Assembly: GCA_039105265.1 (NCBI GenBank) | Contig: JAPFFF010000027.1 | Location: forward strand, 1,798,001 to 1,862,000 | Source: Tritrichomonas musculus | Lineage: Eukaryota > Parabasalia > Tritrichomonadida > Tritrichomonadidae | DNA: 64,000 nucleotides | Direction of reading: 5' to 3' | Shown: positions 41,121 through 50,784 of the stretch, piece by piece | Layout: each line of letters opens with the position of its first letter | Position numbering within the stretch: the stretch's first letter is position 1 | Program-made: the position numbers and the translations under genes | Notes under the pieces: model-generated | Databases searched by the model: none | Told to the model about the DNA's origin: nothing | Seen by the model: only the letters and a program-made list of their open reading frames with translations

Positions 41121-43532
41121 ATGAGTGCTAGATCAAAATCGTCTTCTTCTTCTATTCGTAGCAATGGAAGCCAATCCAATTTTAATAATAACCTTATTCG
41201 AACATCTCAACCTCCAATCACAAGACCATTAGCATCACCAACTTTTGGAAGTAACGATAATAGTAGCTCAAGAAACAGCCACAACCTTCGCTCCTCACAT
41301 CCATCGAAAAAATCCGTTAATTCATCATTTGATCGATCAACAAGTTCAAGACGTTCATCATTAAGAAAATCGACAACCTCAACTTTAAATTCGCGTGCTT
41401 CTAACAATAAAATTTGTTATTTAAACACATCAAATGGTCGCCGTAGTACATTTTCTTTTGGAATAAAATCTTATTTAAATGATCCAACATGCATTTCTCT
41501 TAGAAATCAATTGATGGGAAATAATGAACAAGATACATCTGATCCAATGGAAATATATGATGAATGTGATGACACTCAACTTCAAAATTTGGTATCTCAT
41601 CTGAAAGAATACGAACAACAAAATGCAATAAATGAAAATTATATTGAAGCAAGCAAAGCTCATCATCTTACAGCAGAAATAAATGAAGTTCTTAAAATTA
41701 GAAAAAAAAATGAAGTTACAAGATCAATTTTTTCATCTCAGGCTAAAACACGAAGTTATACTGCTAATAGTACTGGCCAAAGTTTTGAATCAGATAAACA
41801 AAACGAGGAAGAAGAGGACGATAACAGTATTAACTCAGACTTTTATAACGATAACACAACAGACAATATCGATGAAGAGAATGATAATGAATTAGTTACG
41901 ATGAATCAAATGAAAGAATTTGATCAATTTTACCAAAAAAAAATCAACCAATATCAAGAAGATACTAATAAAAAAATATCTGAATTAAAACAGCTTCATA
42001 AACAACAAATTGAATGTTTAGAAACAATATGGAGGGAAAAAAAGCCTCCTCAATACAGAAAACCATCAGCTCAATTATTGCAATTAAAAACAATTGAAAA
42101 AAAATTAGCTATAACAGGAGATTATGAACGGGCAATGATTTTACATAAAGAAACGGAATCATTAAAAAAACAAGAAATGGCCGATGCTCAGAAAAAACTC
42201 GTTTGCGATTACAAATCATCCAAATCAAGACTTCAGCAAAAGCAAATTGTGGAATTAGAACAACTTGAAAAATCACGAAGTGATGGACTAACTATTTTAC
42301 AGAATGAACATAAATTAAAAAGGCTGCAATATGAAAATAGAGATAAAGTTATTCAACAACAAAAAATTGCCCTTGCTTCAAAACGACTTAACATGGCTTC
42401 TCATTCACTCAGCATTCCTGCGCCTATATTGGCTGAAAAAACTGGTGATATTCAGACAAATCTACTACCAGAACTGATTCCTCCAAATGACCCAAACTTC
42501 ATCAAAGAAGAAGAGAAGAAATCAAAAGAAGAAAATAAAAGAAGACTCGGACTGCAACAGAAAAATATTGATGCTGCTTCTCATTATTATAAACTTGAAA
42601 ATACCACTGAAAATGAAAACAGCAATGATAAAAACAGTATGAAGAACAAAAGAGACAGCTCAAATAAGAATAAAAAGAAAAAAAGGACTACATCTCCAAG
42701 GTATACCGAAATTAGCAAAGAAGATAATGATGATGGACTATCAATTAAAGATATTGCTCAGAGAATCACTGCAGTGATTGGGGAAAATGATGCAAATAAA
42801 GAGGGAGAAGAAAAAACAGTTGAAAATAATAATCAAAATGAAAATAGCTCAATAATCAATGAGAATGAAAAAACATTAGAAGAGAATAACGACATCACAA
42901 ACATTAAGGAAGAAAACAAAGAAATCAAAGATACTAAAGAAGTCAAAGATATTAAAGAAGATATTAATGAAGAAACTGAAGATGAAAATAAAGAAGAAAC
43001 AAAAGATAATAAAGAAGATAATAAAGATATTGAAGAAGAAACAAAAGATAATAACGAAGAAACAAAAGATAATAAAGAAGCAACTGAAGATTCTAAAGAA
43101 GAAACAAAAGATGATAATAAAGAAGAAACAAAAGATATTAAAGAAGAAACAAAAGATAATAAAGAAGAAACTGAAGATTCTAAAGAAGAAACAAAAGATG
43201 ATATTAAAGAAGAAACAAAAGATATTAAAGAAGAAACAAAAGATGCTAAAGAAGAAACTGAAGATGCTAAAGAAGAAACAAAAGATGATAATAAAGAACA
43301 AGCAAAAGATGACAATAAAGAAGAAGCAAAAGATACTAAAGAAGAAACTAAGGAAGAAACAAAAGACACAAATGATGAGTGCAAAGAATCTAACAAAGAA
43401 AAGAAGGAAGAATACAAAGAAGAGACTAACAGTCAAAATGAGAATGAACAAAAAGTTGGACTTGATATATCACTACTCAACTCTCTTGTTGGAAGCGCCG
43501 ATCCGCAAAGCAGTGAAGCAAGTGCAGAATAA
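41121..43532 (+). CDS. Coiled-coil protein with a repetitive acidic/lysine tail (803 aa)
   Basis: Residues 1-115 are Ser/Arg/Asn-rich, including SARSKSSSSSIRSNGS-type stretches. Residues about 245-430 are a long coiled coil (MNQMKEFDQFYQKKINQYQE to QQQKIALASKRL) that includes a basic, conserved-looking block PPQYRKPSAQLLQLKTIEKK. Residues about 600-765 are a 7-residue repeat of the type ETKDNKE. I recognise the general architecture (microtubule- or basal-body-associated trichomonad proteins often look so) but not the family, and give no function. The tail is encoded by a 21-bp minisatellite. Confidence 0.8.
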   Translation: MSARSKSSSSSIRSNGSQSNFNNNLIRTSQPPITRPLASPTFGSNDNSSSRNSHNLRSSHPSKKSVNSSFDRSTSSRRSSLRKSTTSTLNSRASNNKICYLNTSNGRRSTFSFGIKSYLNDPTCISLRNQLMGNNEQDTSDPMEIYDECDDTQLQNLVSHLKEYEQQNAINENYIEASKAHHLTAEINEVLKIRKKNEVTRSIFSSQAKTRSYTANSTGQSFESDKQNEEEEDDNSINSDFYNDNTTDNIDEENDNELVTMNQMKEFDQFYQKKINQYQEDTNKKISELKQLHKQQIECLETIWREKKPPQYRKPSAQLLQLKTIEKKLAITGDYERAMILHKETESLKKQEMADAQKKLVCDYKSSKSRLQQKQIVELEQLEKSRSDGLTILQNEHKLKRLQYENRDKVIQQQKIALASKRLNMASHSLSIPAPILAEKTGDIQTNLLPELIPPNDPNFIKEEEKKSKEENKRRLGLQQKNIDAASHYYKLENTTENENSNDKNSMKNKRDSSNKNKKKKRTTSPRYTEISKEDNDDGLSIKDIAQRITAVIGENDANKEGEEKTVENNNQNENSSIINENEKTLEENNDITNIKEENKEIKDTKEVKDIKEDINEETEDENKEETKDNKEDNKDIEEETKDNNEETKDNKEATEDSKEETKDDNKEETKDIKEETKDNKEETEDSKEETKDDIKEETKDIKEETKDAKEETEDAKEETKDDNKEQAKDDNKEEAKDTKEETKEETKDTNDECKESNKEKKEEYKEETNSQNENEQKVGLDISLLNSLVGSADPQSSEASAE
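42946..43365 (+). repeat. In-frame 21-bp minisatellite (GAAGAAACAAAAGATAATAAA type)
   Basis: About 20 imperfect units encode ETKDNKE / ETEDSKE / ETKDIKE in the tail of the coiled-coil protein. Some units carry an extra codon (DDNKE), so unit lengths are 21 or 24 bases, always in frame. Confidence 0.9.
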
Positions 43533-43958
43533 GACAATGCTAAAAAAAAAAGAAGATGAAAAAACATCAAAATAAAATTATTTCAACCATCAATCCAAAG
43601 CATGAAAAGTACTACCCAAATAACATTTTAGTGCTTTTAAATTAAAATGAACAAATTCATTGTTATATTTTTTATATGATGATTGATTTTTAGATTAGCC
43701 ATTATCAATCATCATTCATAGGAAAGAATTCTCAAGTGTCAATAATTCAAAAACATTCATTTAACAAATATTGTTTATTAAATTTATTAATAAATACGGA
43801 ATTAAAAAAAAATATTTCGAATTAGTAATCACTAAAGTCAATTTTTTTTTTTATACATAAAAAATAAACACGATTCATTAATAATATTCTTTTTTATTGT
43901 TAATAATAAAATCATTTTTCTATATTTAAAAATAGCAATTGAACACTTCTAAATAAAT
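43533..43958. other. Convergent intergenic spacer
   Basis: About 425 bases of AT-rich DNA between convergent stops. A weak inverted repeat around ATGATGATTGATTTTTAGAT and ATCAATCATCATTCAT (about 43676-43719) could form a hairpin of roughly 10-12 pairs. Nothing else is seen. Confidence 0.45.
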
Positions 43959-45332
43959 TCAAACAACTAGACTATTGAATTGATTACTCAGCTCTTTTTG
44001 TTCTCCAGATTGATTAGACTGCTCTGGAGGTGGCACTTTATTCACAAGAAGATACTCTTTAATCATGCCAATATTGAAACCATCTTTAACAAACTCGTTA
44101 ACAAAATATTCATGGTTGAAATTCTCAATTGAATCAACTTTTGATACAATAACTGCTTCAGGTTGTGAGTGAAGAGGACCAGAGCCAGGAGGAATGTCTA
44201 TTCCATTGCGAAGATCATAGCCGAGACAAAAATCACCAGGCTGTAATTGATCTCCAAGATGAGACTTGACAAAAATAGAAATGAAATTTAAGTTTACATT
44301 ACTTTTATCGTTTGCATTTTTATTTTTGTCAAAAATTACCGATTTTTCGGTGAGATTATTGACATCAAGAACAATTTCTAAATCACACATTTGATTTCTT
44401 CCACATTTTGGCCCAAAAGTAGTTATTGTAATTACATCAAAGAGAACCATTGATGATTTCTTTATTAAGGCAGAAAATGGATTTTTCCAATATTCTTCTG
44501 GCGTGATTTCTGTTAATATTCCACTTTCTGGATCAGTAAAAATAATTGAGTCAGAAACTTTGGTGCATATACATAAACAACTGCTGCCTTTAATCTGGCA
44601 AATTGATTCTGGTAAACAAACAAGATCATCTTCCCAAATACCAGGAAGAGAAACAGAGTATGTGACATTTAAGTCATGATCATAAAATGATTCAGAATTG
44701 AAACTTGCATTTCTTGGAACTTTCTCGATAATTTCTTTGATTTGAACAGCAATTTCACTTTTTATAAACGATACAAGTCGAAATGCTGTAATTTTACTGT
44801 TAAATTTATATATAAGAGTATCATTTTCTTTTGTCATCATGCTTGCAGGATTCATCGAATTATTTAAATCATTCGGTGAATTTTTAATTTGAAATGACTT
44901 TTCAATTTCTTTTTCCAACCATTGAAGTGGTCTAGTTCTATCGTCAAATGCTGATATTATTACAGTGGATGACCATTGCTGAGATTGTACGGAAATTAAT
45001 GATTCTTTACAAAAATTACACATCGAATCTTCGATAATAAAATGAATTGCCGCCTGCTTTTTTTGATTTCCATCGTTAATAAAATCAATGGATAATAAAA
45101 AAGAGTTTGAAGATGAATAATTTGATTGAATAATATTAGCACGCGTAATCTGAATGTTTTGGGGACATAGGAGAAAAGATAAACAAAATTGAATAAAGTC
45201 GTCTGATTCAAATATTATAGGAACAAAATTTGATGCTGAGTCATTTCCCAATTGATACCTTTTACATATTTGACATCGTTTAATATTGATTTGTTTCGGA
45301 GGGAAAGATGAAATAAAATTCTTCTCCTCCAT
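43959..45332 (-). CDS. NMD3: NMD3-like 60S ribosomal subunit export adaptor, short N-terminus
   Basis: This encodes 457 residues. RCQICKRYQL (C20, C23) and SMCNFCKES (C105, C108) form the second zinc-binding unit. Middle and C-terminal landmarks fit NMD3: DLVCLPESICQIKGSSCLCI, CTKVSDSIIFTDPESG, EEYWKNPFSALIKKSSMVLF, then SHLGDQLQPGDFCLGYDL and PEAVIVSKVDS. NMD3 binds the 60S subunit and carries it out of the nucleus with CRM1. The usual first zinc finger (two CxxC pairs in about the first 45 residues) is absent. A TAA in frame directly precedes the ATG, so no longer start is available without splicing. The Leu-rich export signal normally near the C-terminus is not obvious. Confidence 0.85.
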   Translation of the reverse strand: MEEKNFISSFPPKQINIKRCQICKRYQLGNDSASNFVPIIFESDDFIQFCLSFLLCPQNIQITRANIIQSNYSSSNSFLLSIDFINDGNQKKQAAIHFIIEDSMCNFCKESLISVQSQQWSSTVIISAFDDRTRPLQWLEKEIEKSFQIKNSPNDLNNSMNPASMMTKENDTLIYKFNSKITAFRLVSFIKSEIAVQIKEIIEKVPRNASFNSESFYDHDLNVTYSVSLPGIWEDDLVCLPESICQIKGSSCLCICTKVSDSIIFTDPESGILTEITPEEYWKNPFSALIKKSSMVLFDVITITTFGPKCGRNQMCDLEIVLDVNNLTEKSVIFDKNKNANDKSNVNLNFISIFVKSHLGDQLQPGDFCLGYDLRNGIDIPPGSGPLHSQPEAVIVSKVDSIENFNHEYFVNEFVKDGFNIGMIKEYLLVNKVPPPEQSNQSGEQKELSNQFNSLVV

Positions 45333-45408
45333 TTAAACAAATAAAATTTTCAGCCTTTATTTGTTCGTGGATTGTGGAAACATTGAAAAAGTTTGGATAT
45401 TTAAAATC
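45333..45408. promoter_or_regulatory. Very short divergent promoter region
   Basis: Only 76 bases separate the start codons of NMD3 (minus) and the glycosyltransferase-like gene (plus), so both promoters must fit or overlap here. No clean initiator match was found on either strand. Confidence 0.4.
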
Positions 45409-46518
45409 ATGAAACTCAACAACAAGCAATCATCAAGCCGAAAATTTATAATCATTACATATTTGGTATTAATATTAATATATTTATCTACATTGCTAAT
45501 TTTCCCATTTGCTCAAAGATTTGTTAATTATGTTTTATTAAATGATAAAGCTGAATCTCATGTTTCATCATTTAATAATTTATCAACGAAAAAAAATACT
45601 TTACAACACCGATTTTTATGCAAACCATTAGATACAAACTCGTCATATAATAAAAGCAATTCGCCGTCTCGAGATGCAATACTTCTTTTTGCAACAAGGT
45701 ATAATGCAGGACTCGATTTGGCACTTAAATCCTTAAAAGCAACACAATCCAGAGCGCAAGTCATTTTATTTACAAATGAAAGAGAATTTTATGCAAATGA
45801 TGATGCTAAAAAATTCATGAATTCGATGAATATCAAAATCATTACTGATTGCAAAGAAGATCCTAACGTTACAAGAGTAAGGGGGACAAATTCAGCTGTA
45901 CCTCACATGCTTCGTTTTAAGTGCGAACGCGACTGGATCAAAGAAAACATAAATAATATTGATCGTGTTCTTCATAGCGATGCTTATGATATATTTTTCC
46001 AAAATGATCCATTTCAACCATACGAAGATCATGATTTAATTGGCTATGATAAACTCACTTTTGTTGTTGAACCTCATTTTATAAGAGGATGTGGATGGAA
46101 TCTTGCATGGTTTACACATTGTTATGGACCAGAGACAACCAGAAAATTCGAAGATAATTTCATTATCTGCAGTGGAACAATTGCTGGCAGTGCTTCTGAT
46201 TATTTAAAACTAGTTGAAATGATGATATCACAAGAAGAATGGAAAACATGCTACAGTCCAAGCCATGACCAGCCAATTTTGAATTATTTATTATGGAGTA
46301 AGAAAATTGAAGAAGCAGGAATTAAATACACTCTAGCTGGATGTGATGGAGGATTTGCAACATTACAATGGTGCACTTTAAATATGAAAGTTGATTACGA
46401 TGAATATGGCCAAGTAGTTCTACCTTCGAAAGTTGTACCTTCTTATATTCATCAATATCCAAGAATACCAGGACTTTCTGATCACTTGTTTGAAGCATGT
46501 GGGATAAAAAAATATTAA
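45409..46518 (+). CDS. Type II membrane glycosyltransferase-like protein (369 aa)
   Basis: The start is taken at the ATG at 45409. A basic cytosolic tip (MKLNNKQSSSRK) is followed by one hydrophobic anchor (about residues 13-35), then a short stem and a globular domain. The domain has AILLFATRYNAGLDLALKSL, an acidic DxD-like region VLHSDAYDIFFQNDPF, EPHFIRGCGWNLAWF, NFIICSGTIAGSASDYLKLV, and a closing PSYIHQYPRIPG. This is the pattern of Golgi GT-A-type transferases that handle a nucleotide sugar with a metal held by the Asp motif. The sugar is unknown. It resembles a large protist family rather than any named yeast or animal enzyme. Confidence 0.7.
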   Translation: MKLNNKQSSSRKFIIITYLVLILIYLSTLLIFPFAQRFVNYVLLNDKAESHVSSFNNLSTKKNTLQHRFLCKPLDTNSSYNKSNSPSRDAILLFATRYNAGLDLALKSLKATQSRAQVILFTNEREFYANDDAKKFMNSMNIKIITDCKEDPNVTRVRGTNSAVPHMLRFKCERDWIKENINNIDRVLHSDAYDIFFQNDPFQPYEDHDLIGYDKLTFVVEPHFIRGCGWNLAWFTHCYGPETTRKFEDNFIICSGTIAGSASDYLKLVEMMISQEEWKTCYSPSHDQPILNYLLWSKKIEEAGIKYTLAGCDGGFATLQWCTLNMKVDYDEYGQVVLPSKVVPSYIHQYPRIPGLSDHLFEACGIKKY

Positions 46519-46779
46519 AGCTATATGTTTGTTATAATTTATACTATATGCATTCATTAAAAAATAATAATTATATTAAATGTATACAAATAATATAAAA
46601 TATATGTGAAATTATTTTCAATTCTAAAGCAAATGATGCTTTAGATAGATTTCATCGTAATCTTTTGTTTGAAATCAAAATTTAAATTAATACATAAAAA
46701 ATACCATTTTATGAGCTGAATACATACATAACATTTTCCATTACAAGACATGTTTAATATAATACTTAAAAGAATTTTT
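46519..46779. other. Convergent intergenic spacer
   Basis: 260 bases of AT-rich DNA. A short inverted phrase, AAAGCA...TGATGCTTTAGA around 46626-46644, could form a small hairpin. Nothing else is seen. Confidence 0.4.
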
Positions 46780-47790
46780 TCATAAATTTGAAATGGTATT
46801 ATTAAAAACAGTTGGGAAAATATTCGATTCCATTTTGACAATTTCATTTTGGAGTTCTTCATTATCTTTTTGAAGCATTGCGAGTTGCCTCTTTAGTGAG
46901 GCAGCTTCATCCTTTCTTGCTGATATTTTCCTGGAAATCGAAGCGCATGCTTTTCTGAGAGACATCAGCTCATTTTGCTTATCAGCTTCAGCTTCTCGAG
47001 CTTGCTGCAATTGCAATCTTAGTTCTCTTATAACTCTAACTTGTGATTTAAATTTATTTTCACTTTCTTGCTCTTTTTGAGCTAGTTTTACCCGCAAGTT
47101 AGAAAGATTTGCTTGGAGTCTTTGAATTTGCTCTTTTTTCTGTTGAACTACATTAACATCCGAACTTTGTATTGATTTTAATTCATTTTCAAATTGTATT
47201 TTCTCTTTGTTAAGAGTATCAGTAAGCTCAGATATAGTTCTTAATTGCTTTTCTCTCTGCTGTTTAACAGTTTTGAGACTTTCAGCTGCTTTTCGTTTCG
47301 CTAATTGAATTTCAGTTTTGGCTTGATTTCTGGCACTTGAGATCGCTGTAGTTAAACGTGAAATCATTGAACGAAGTTCAGCTGCTTCTTCTCTTCTTTG
47401 TAAAACAACACGTTCCCATAGCTCGTTTTTTTCAGCTAATTGTTCTTGGTAAATTTCTTGCTGTTGAGTTCTTAATGCATCAAGAGATTGGAGTTCGTTT
47501 TTTGTTTGATCATTAATCTCATTAATTTGTGTTTTAGCCCATTTTTGACGTTGTTGCTGAATTTCTTCGGCGCTAGGTTGAGGTATTGTAAATACAGATG
47601 AAGCAGCATTTGGTGAAGAAGGTTGCTTTGTAGAAGAAAGAGCTTGCGAAACTTGATATTGTTGATATTGTTCTTGCTGAATTTCAGCATCACGCTGTAA
47701 TTCTTGCATTGTATTTCTAAGAGCATCAGCTGCCTTTTCTTTAATTTCACTTGGGGCATCCCACATGCCTGAACTTGAAGAATCAAGCAT
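46780..47790 (-). CDS. Coiled-coil protein (336 aa)
   Basis: After a polar N-terminus (MLDSSSSGMWDAPSEI, then Gln- and Ser-rich stretches to about 80), residues 85-320 are one long coiled coil with regular heptads and many Gln, Lys, Arg and Glu. It is probably a structural protein of the cytoskeleton or flagellar apparatus. I do not recognise a family. The ATG at 47790 is preceded by AT-rich DNA with a partial initiator, TCATCAA. Confidence 0.8.
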   Translation of the reverse strand: MLDSSSSGMWDAPSEIKEKAADALRNTMQELQRDAEIQQEQYQQYQVSQALSSTKQPSSPNAASSVFTIPQPSAEEIQQQRQKWAKTQINEINDQTKNELQSLDALRTQQQEIYQEQLAEKNELWERVVLQRREEAAELRSMISRLTTAISSARNQAKTEIQLAKRKAAESLKTVKQQREKQLRTISELTDTLNKEKIQFENELKSIQSSDVNVVQQKKEQIQRLQANLSNLRVKLAQKEQESENKFKSQVRVIRELRLQLQQAREAEADKQNELMSLRKACASISRKISARKDEAASLKRQLAMLQKDNEELQNEIVKMESNIFPTVFNNTISNL

Positions 47791-48170
47791 TTGTAATTTG
47801 ATGAAAGATTTTATTTCTGATGCTTAACTGACGAAACCGTAATCCCATTTCATTTTTCAATGGCAAAATTCTCAAAATTTGAATAAATTTGAAAATTTCA
47901 TCCAATTACACATTGAATTGAATTAAATTTTTGAATCCAATCCATCAAAAGTATACAAATAAAAAAAGTATAGTTTAATTTACTAATCAAATTTGGGATC
48001 ATATGTTTAATAACTGAAATATAGTATGTAATTGCAAAATGCCATTAATGTTGATGAATTTTTTACAAAGCTCATTTATTAAAATTTAAATATTTAAATT
48101 TTATATAAAATATAACCATATTTTTATCAATTATGTGAGCGTTTATATTTTTTTTTATATATTACGAAAA
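47791..48170. other. Divergent intergenic spacer
   Basis: 380 bases of AT-rich DNA between divergent genes, with a TTTAAATATTTAAATTTTAT-type run near 48085-48103. Both promoters should be here. No clear motif is seen. Confidence 0.45.
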
Positions 48171-50618
48171 ATGAATGCACAAAATCCTCCTTTTATGGTT
48201 TCTTCCAAAATTTTTAAAAGCCCAAGAAGTACTAATTCGGACGAGCCAGCAGAAAGAATTATCAAAGTTACTATAACCATAAACGACTTAAATTCGAACA
48301 ATAACAATACAACACCAGAAAAATTACATTCAAACCAAGATCATCGATATACTATCGCAAATTCTATAAGACCAGTTTTGACAATCAGTTCCTCTTATGT
48401 TAGAGAATCACCTCCTATCAACGAACAAAAGAAAAGTGCTATACTAAAACCCAAAGCTAAATTAGTTGAACAAGTAACACAACTTGAAGAGAAAATTGAT
48501 CAAGATGAATTAGAATATACAAATAATTCAAATCGGCACAGAAGGCTTGGACCCCCAACATTTAATTCTCCTCAACATAAGAACTCGTTTAATTCAAGAG
48601 AATCTATAGAAAAAGACGATTTAAACTCAAGTTCTGAAAGTTTGAACGACTCGTTATCAAAACCTGTTAAAACTGAGCAACGAAAAAGAAACGCAAATAT
48701 TTTCTCACGTACAACAAGAAATGGCAGTCAAAATTCACAAAGTTCATCGTTGAAACAAGAACAAAATCAATCAACTCAATTAACAGAAAATTTCAATCTT
48801 GACCAAATTAAAAGAGAAACTAATATCAAAACAAGTTTATATGGCACACAACAGATAAGTCCAAAAAAATTTTCTTATAATTCCAACAAAATTCAAAATA
48901 AGATTCAGAAGAAAGATCGGGTTATCAACCAAAAACTATACCAAAAACAAGAACAAGAACCATTTTATGACAATTTTGAAGAAAACTCACCAATTGATGA
49001 TCCTCCAAAAGTTCCTATTATTTTCCGTAGCCATAAAACAAATAAACCAGTAAATAAAAAAAGACCATATTTTTCTACAAATACAGCAATAATACAAAAC
49101 GAAAAACCAGAAAACCCAAAGAAATTTGATCGAACTGAGAAAAAGATAAATAGAAAGCTTCTTCGAATACCAACAGTAAATGATGACTTGCCTATCTTTC
49201 ATGAAGATCCCCCAGAAGCTATCAATAAAAACGAAGAACCTCTGATTGAAGAAGAAGAAGAAGACAAAGAAACAGTTTCTTTTGTACCTATAACTAACAA
49301 TCGCTCTAACAATGATAATATTCGTCATAAAGCTGATATTGAAAATCTATCTCCTCCTTCTAAAATACCTAAATTTGATTTTAATTATATTGATGTTAAT
49401 GACAAGTATGCCAACTACAATGATGAAAACATAGACCAAAATACAAAAAAAGATGTTTACAGTCATAATGAAGTAGACAACAATAAAAAATTTGAATTTT
49501 TCAATTATGACAATATAGATGTTGATGATCATAATTCAGATAATTTTAATTATGAAGGCTTAAATGAAAACAATAAATTTGATAATTTTGAAGCAGATAA
49601 CTTAGATGAAAACCCAGTGATTGATAATTTTAATACTGTTAAATTTGACCAAAACAAAAATTCTAACCAAAACCAAATGACCAACTTGAATAACATGCCA
49701 GATGGAACTTTCAATGAAAATTTAAATGAGCTTCCTCAAAAAAGGATGAAGTTTTCTAAAATTGAAAATCAAGTCATTTTTGATGAAAATCCAAACGATA
49801 ATTATAATTGTCAAAATGATTTTATCAACCAAGAAGAAGTCAAGGACCAACCCATTTTATCAAACAAGCAAATGTTTCTTGATTTTGATTCTAACCAAAT
49901 ACCATTAGATTTAGGTTCTGAACCTTTGATTCCAATCAAACCACCAACAAATCAAATTAAAAAAGATAATAGTAACTTTCACCAAGAAAATGAGAAAGTA
50001 ATAAATGTTAATTTTGATGACGTTAATCCAGGAAAAAATAGCAATTTTAATAATCCTGAAATATCTAAAGATAATATTGATCAAACTCAAATCGTCTTAA
50101 ACACTTCCACAAAAAATGAGGTTTCGATCAATTTTTCACCAATTCAAAAACGAACAAAAAATGAATCTTTTGATGAAAATAATCAAATATCTTCTTTAGT
50201 ACAAAATGAAAATGAAAAGGAAGAAGATAAAAAGGATGATAATTTCTGGATGTTTATTCCTATTGACAAAAAGAAGCATAAAAAAGAAACAAACATTACT
50301 CAAAACATGTCAAAAGTTTTAAATGTTTCAAGAAATTATGTTAAAGGAGTCCAAAACTTTAGGTCTTTATCAATGCTTTTAAATCAACATCGATATGAAC
50401 ATTTTATTATGAATTTAGATAAAGAAAATCAAAATTTGGTTGGAATTTATACTCTTAATGACAGAATGACACAGATAAAGAAAATTTGGGGTGATGGTCC
50501 TGAAAAAGCAACAATTAATGATATAAATTCATCCTTAATTTATAACCCTTCCAATAAGAAATTTAGCAATCTTGATCCTTCATTTAACCAAGATATTGAT
50601 GCTGTTTACTTAAAATGA
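48171..50618 (+). CDS. Asn-rich protein with a C-terminal CKK domain (CAMSAP/Patronin-like)
   Basis: The first in-frame ATG is at 48171 (MNAQNPPFMVSS), giving 815 residues. Residues 1 to about 690 are disordered, rich in Asn, Lys, Asp and Ser, with many DNFN-type repeats at 415-530. The last 120 residues are folded and line up with the CKK domain: FIPIDKKKHKKETNITQNMS (the 'FI-P-x-x-x-K...I-x-N' entry), YEHFIMNLDKENQNLVGIYT, KKIWGDGPEKATINDI (the G-x-GP-K motif), LIYNPSNKKFSNLDPS and DIDAVYLK. CKK domains bind growing microtubule minus ends in CAMSAP/Patronin proteins. The animal N-terminal CH domain and coiled coils are absent. A role at the flagellar bases, pelta-axostyle or spindle is inference. 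Confidence 0.75.
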   Translation: MNAQNPPFMVSSKIFKSPRSTNSDEPAERIIKVTITINDLNSNNNNTTPEKLHSNQDHRYTIANSIRPVLTISSSYVRESPPINEQKKSAILKPKAKLVEQVTQLEEKIDQDELEYTNNSNRHRRLGPPTFNSPQHKNSFNSRESIEKDDLNSSSESLNDSLSKPVKTEQRKRNANIFSRTTRNGSQNSQSSSLKQEQNQSTQLTENFNLDQIKRETNIKTSLYGTQQISPKKFSYNSNKIQNKIQKKDRVINQKLYQKQEQEPFYDNFEENSPIDDPPKVPIIFRSHKTNKPVNKKRPYFSTNTAIIQNEKPENPKKFDRTEKKINRKLLRIPTVNDDLPIFHEDPPEAINKNEEPLIEEEEEDKETVSFVPITNNRSNNDNIRHKADIENLSPPSKIPKFDFNYIDVNDKYANYNDENIDQNTKKDVYSHNEVDNNKKFEFFNYDNIDVDDHNSDNFNYEGLNENNKFDNFEADNLDENPVIDNFNTVKFDQNKNSNQNQMTNLNNMPDGTFNENLNELPQKRMKFSKIENQVIFDENPNDNYNCQNDFINQEEVKDQPILSNKQMFLDFDSNQIPLDLGSEPLIPIKPPTNQIKKDNSNFHQENEKVINVNFDDVNPGKNSNFNNPEISKDNIDQTQIVLNTSTKNEVSINFSPIQKRTKNESFDENNQISSLVQNENEKEEDKKDDNFWMFIPIDKKKHKKETNITQNMSKVLNVSRNYVKGVQNFRSLSMLLNQHRYEHFIMNLDKENQNLVGIYTLNDRMTQIKKIWGDGPEKATINDINSSLIYNPSNKKFSNLDPSFNQDIDAVYLK

Positions 50619-50784
50619 AACAAAACAAAACAAAAAATCGAGATTATTTATTAAAGTGTTTTTATCTTTCAATTTATTTTTAATTTTTTTCAACACAAAA
50701 TAAAAACAATTATTATACCTAAAAAATAAAGAATTGAATTCAATTCAACCATCATAACAATAAATTCATATTATGAAAATATTT

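Noticed and set aside
42833-43575. Long open frames opposite to and shifted from the coiled-coil gene (190-200 residues)
   Set aside because: They are shadows of the 21-bp repeat: Ser/Leu-, Phe/Ile- or Lys-only strings without a fold.
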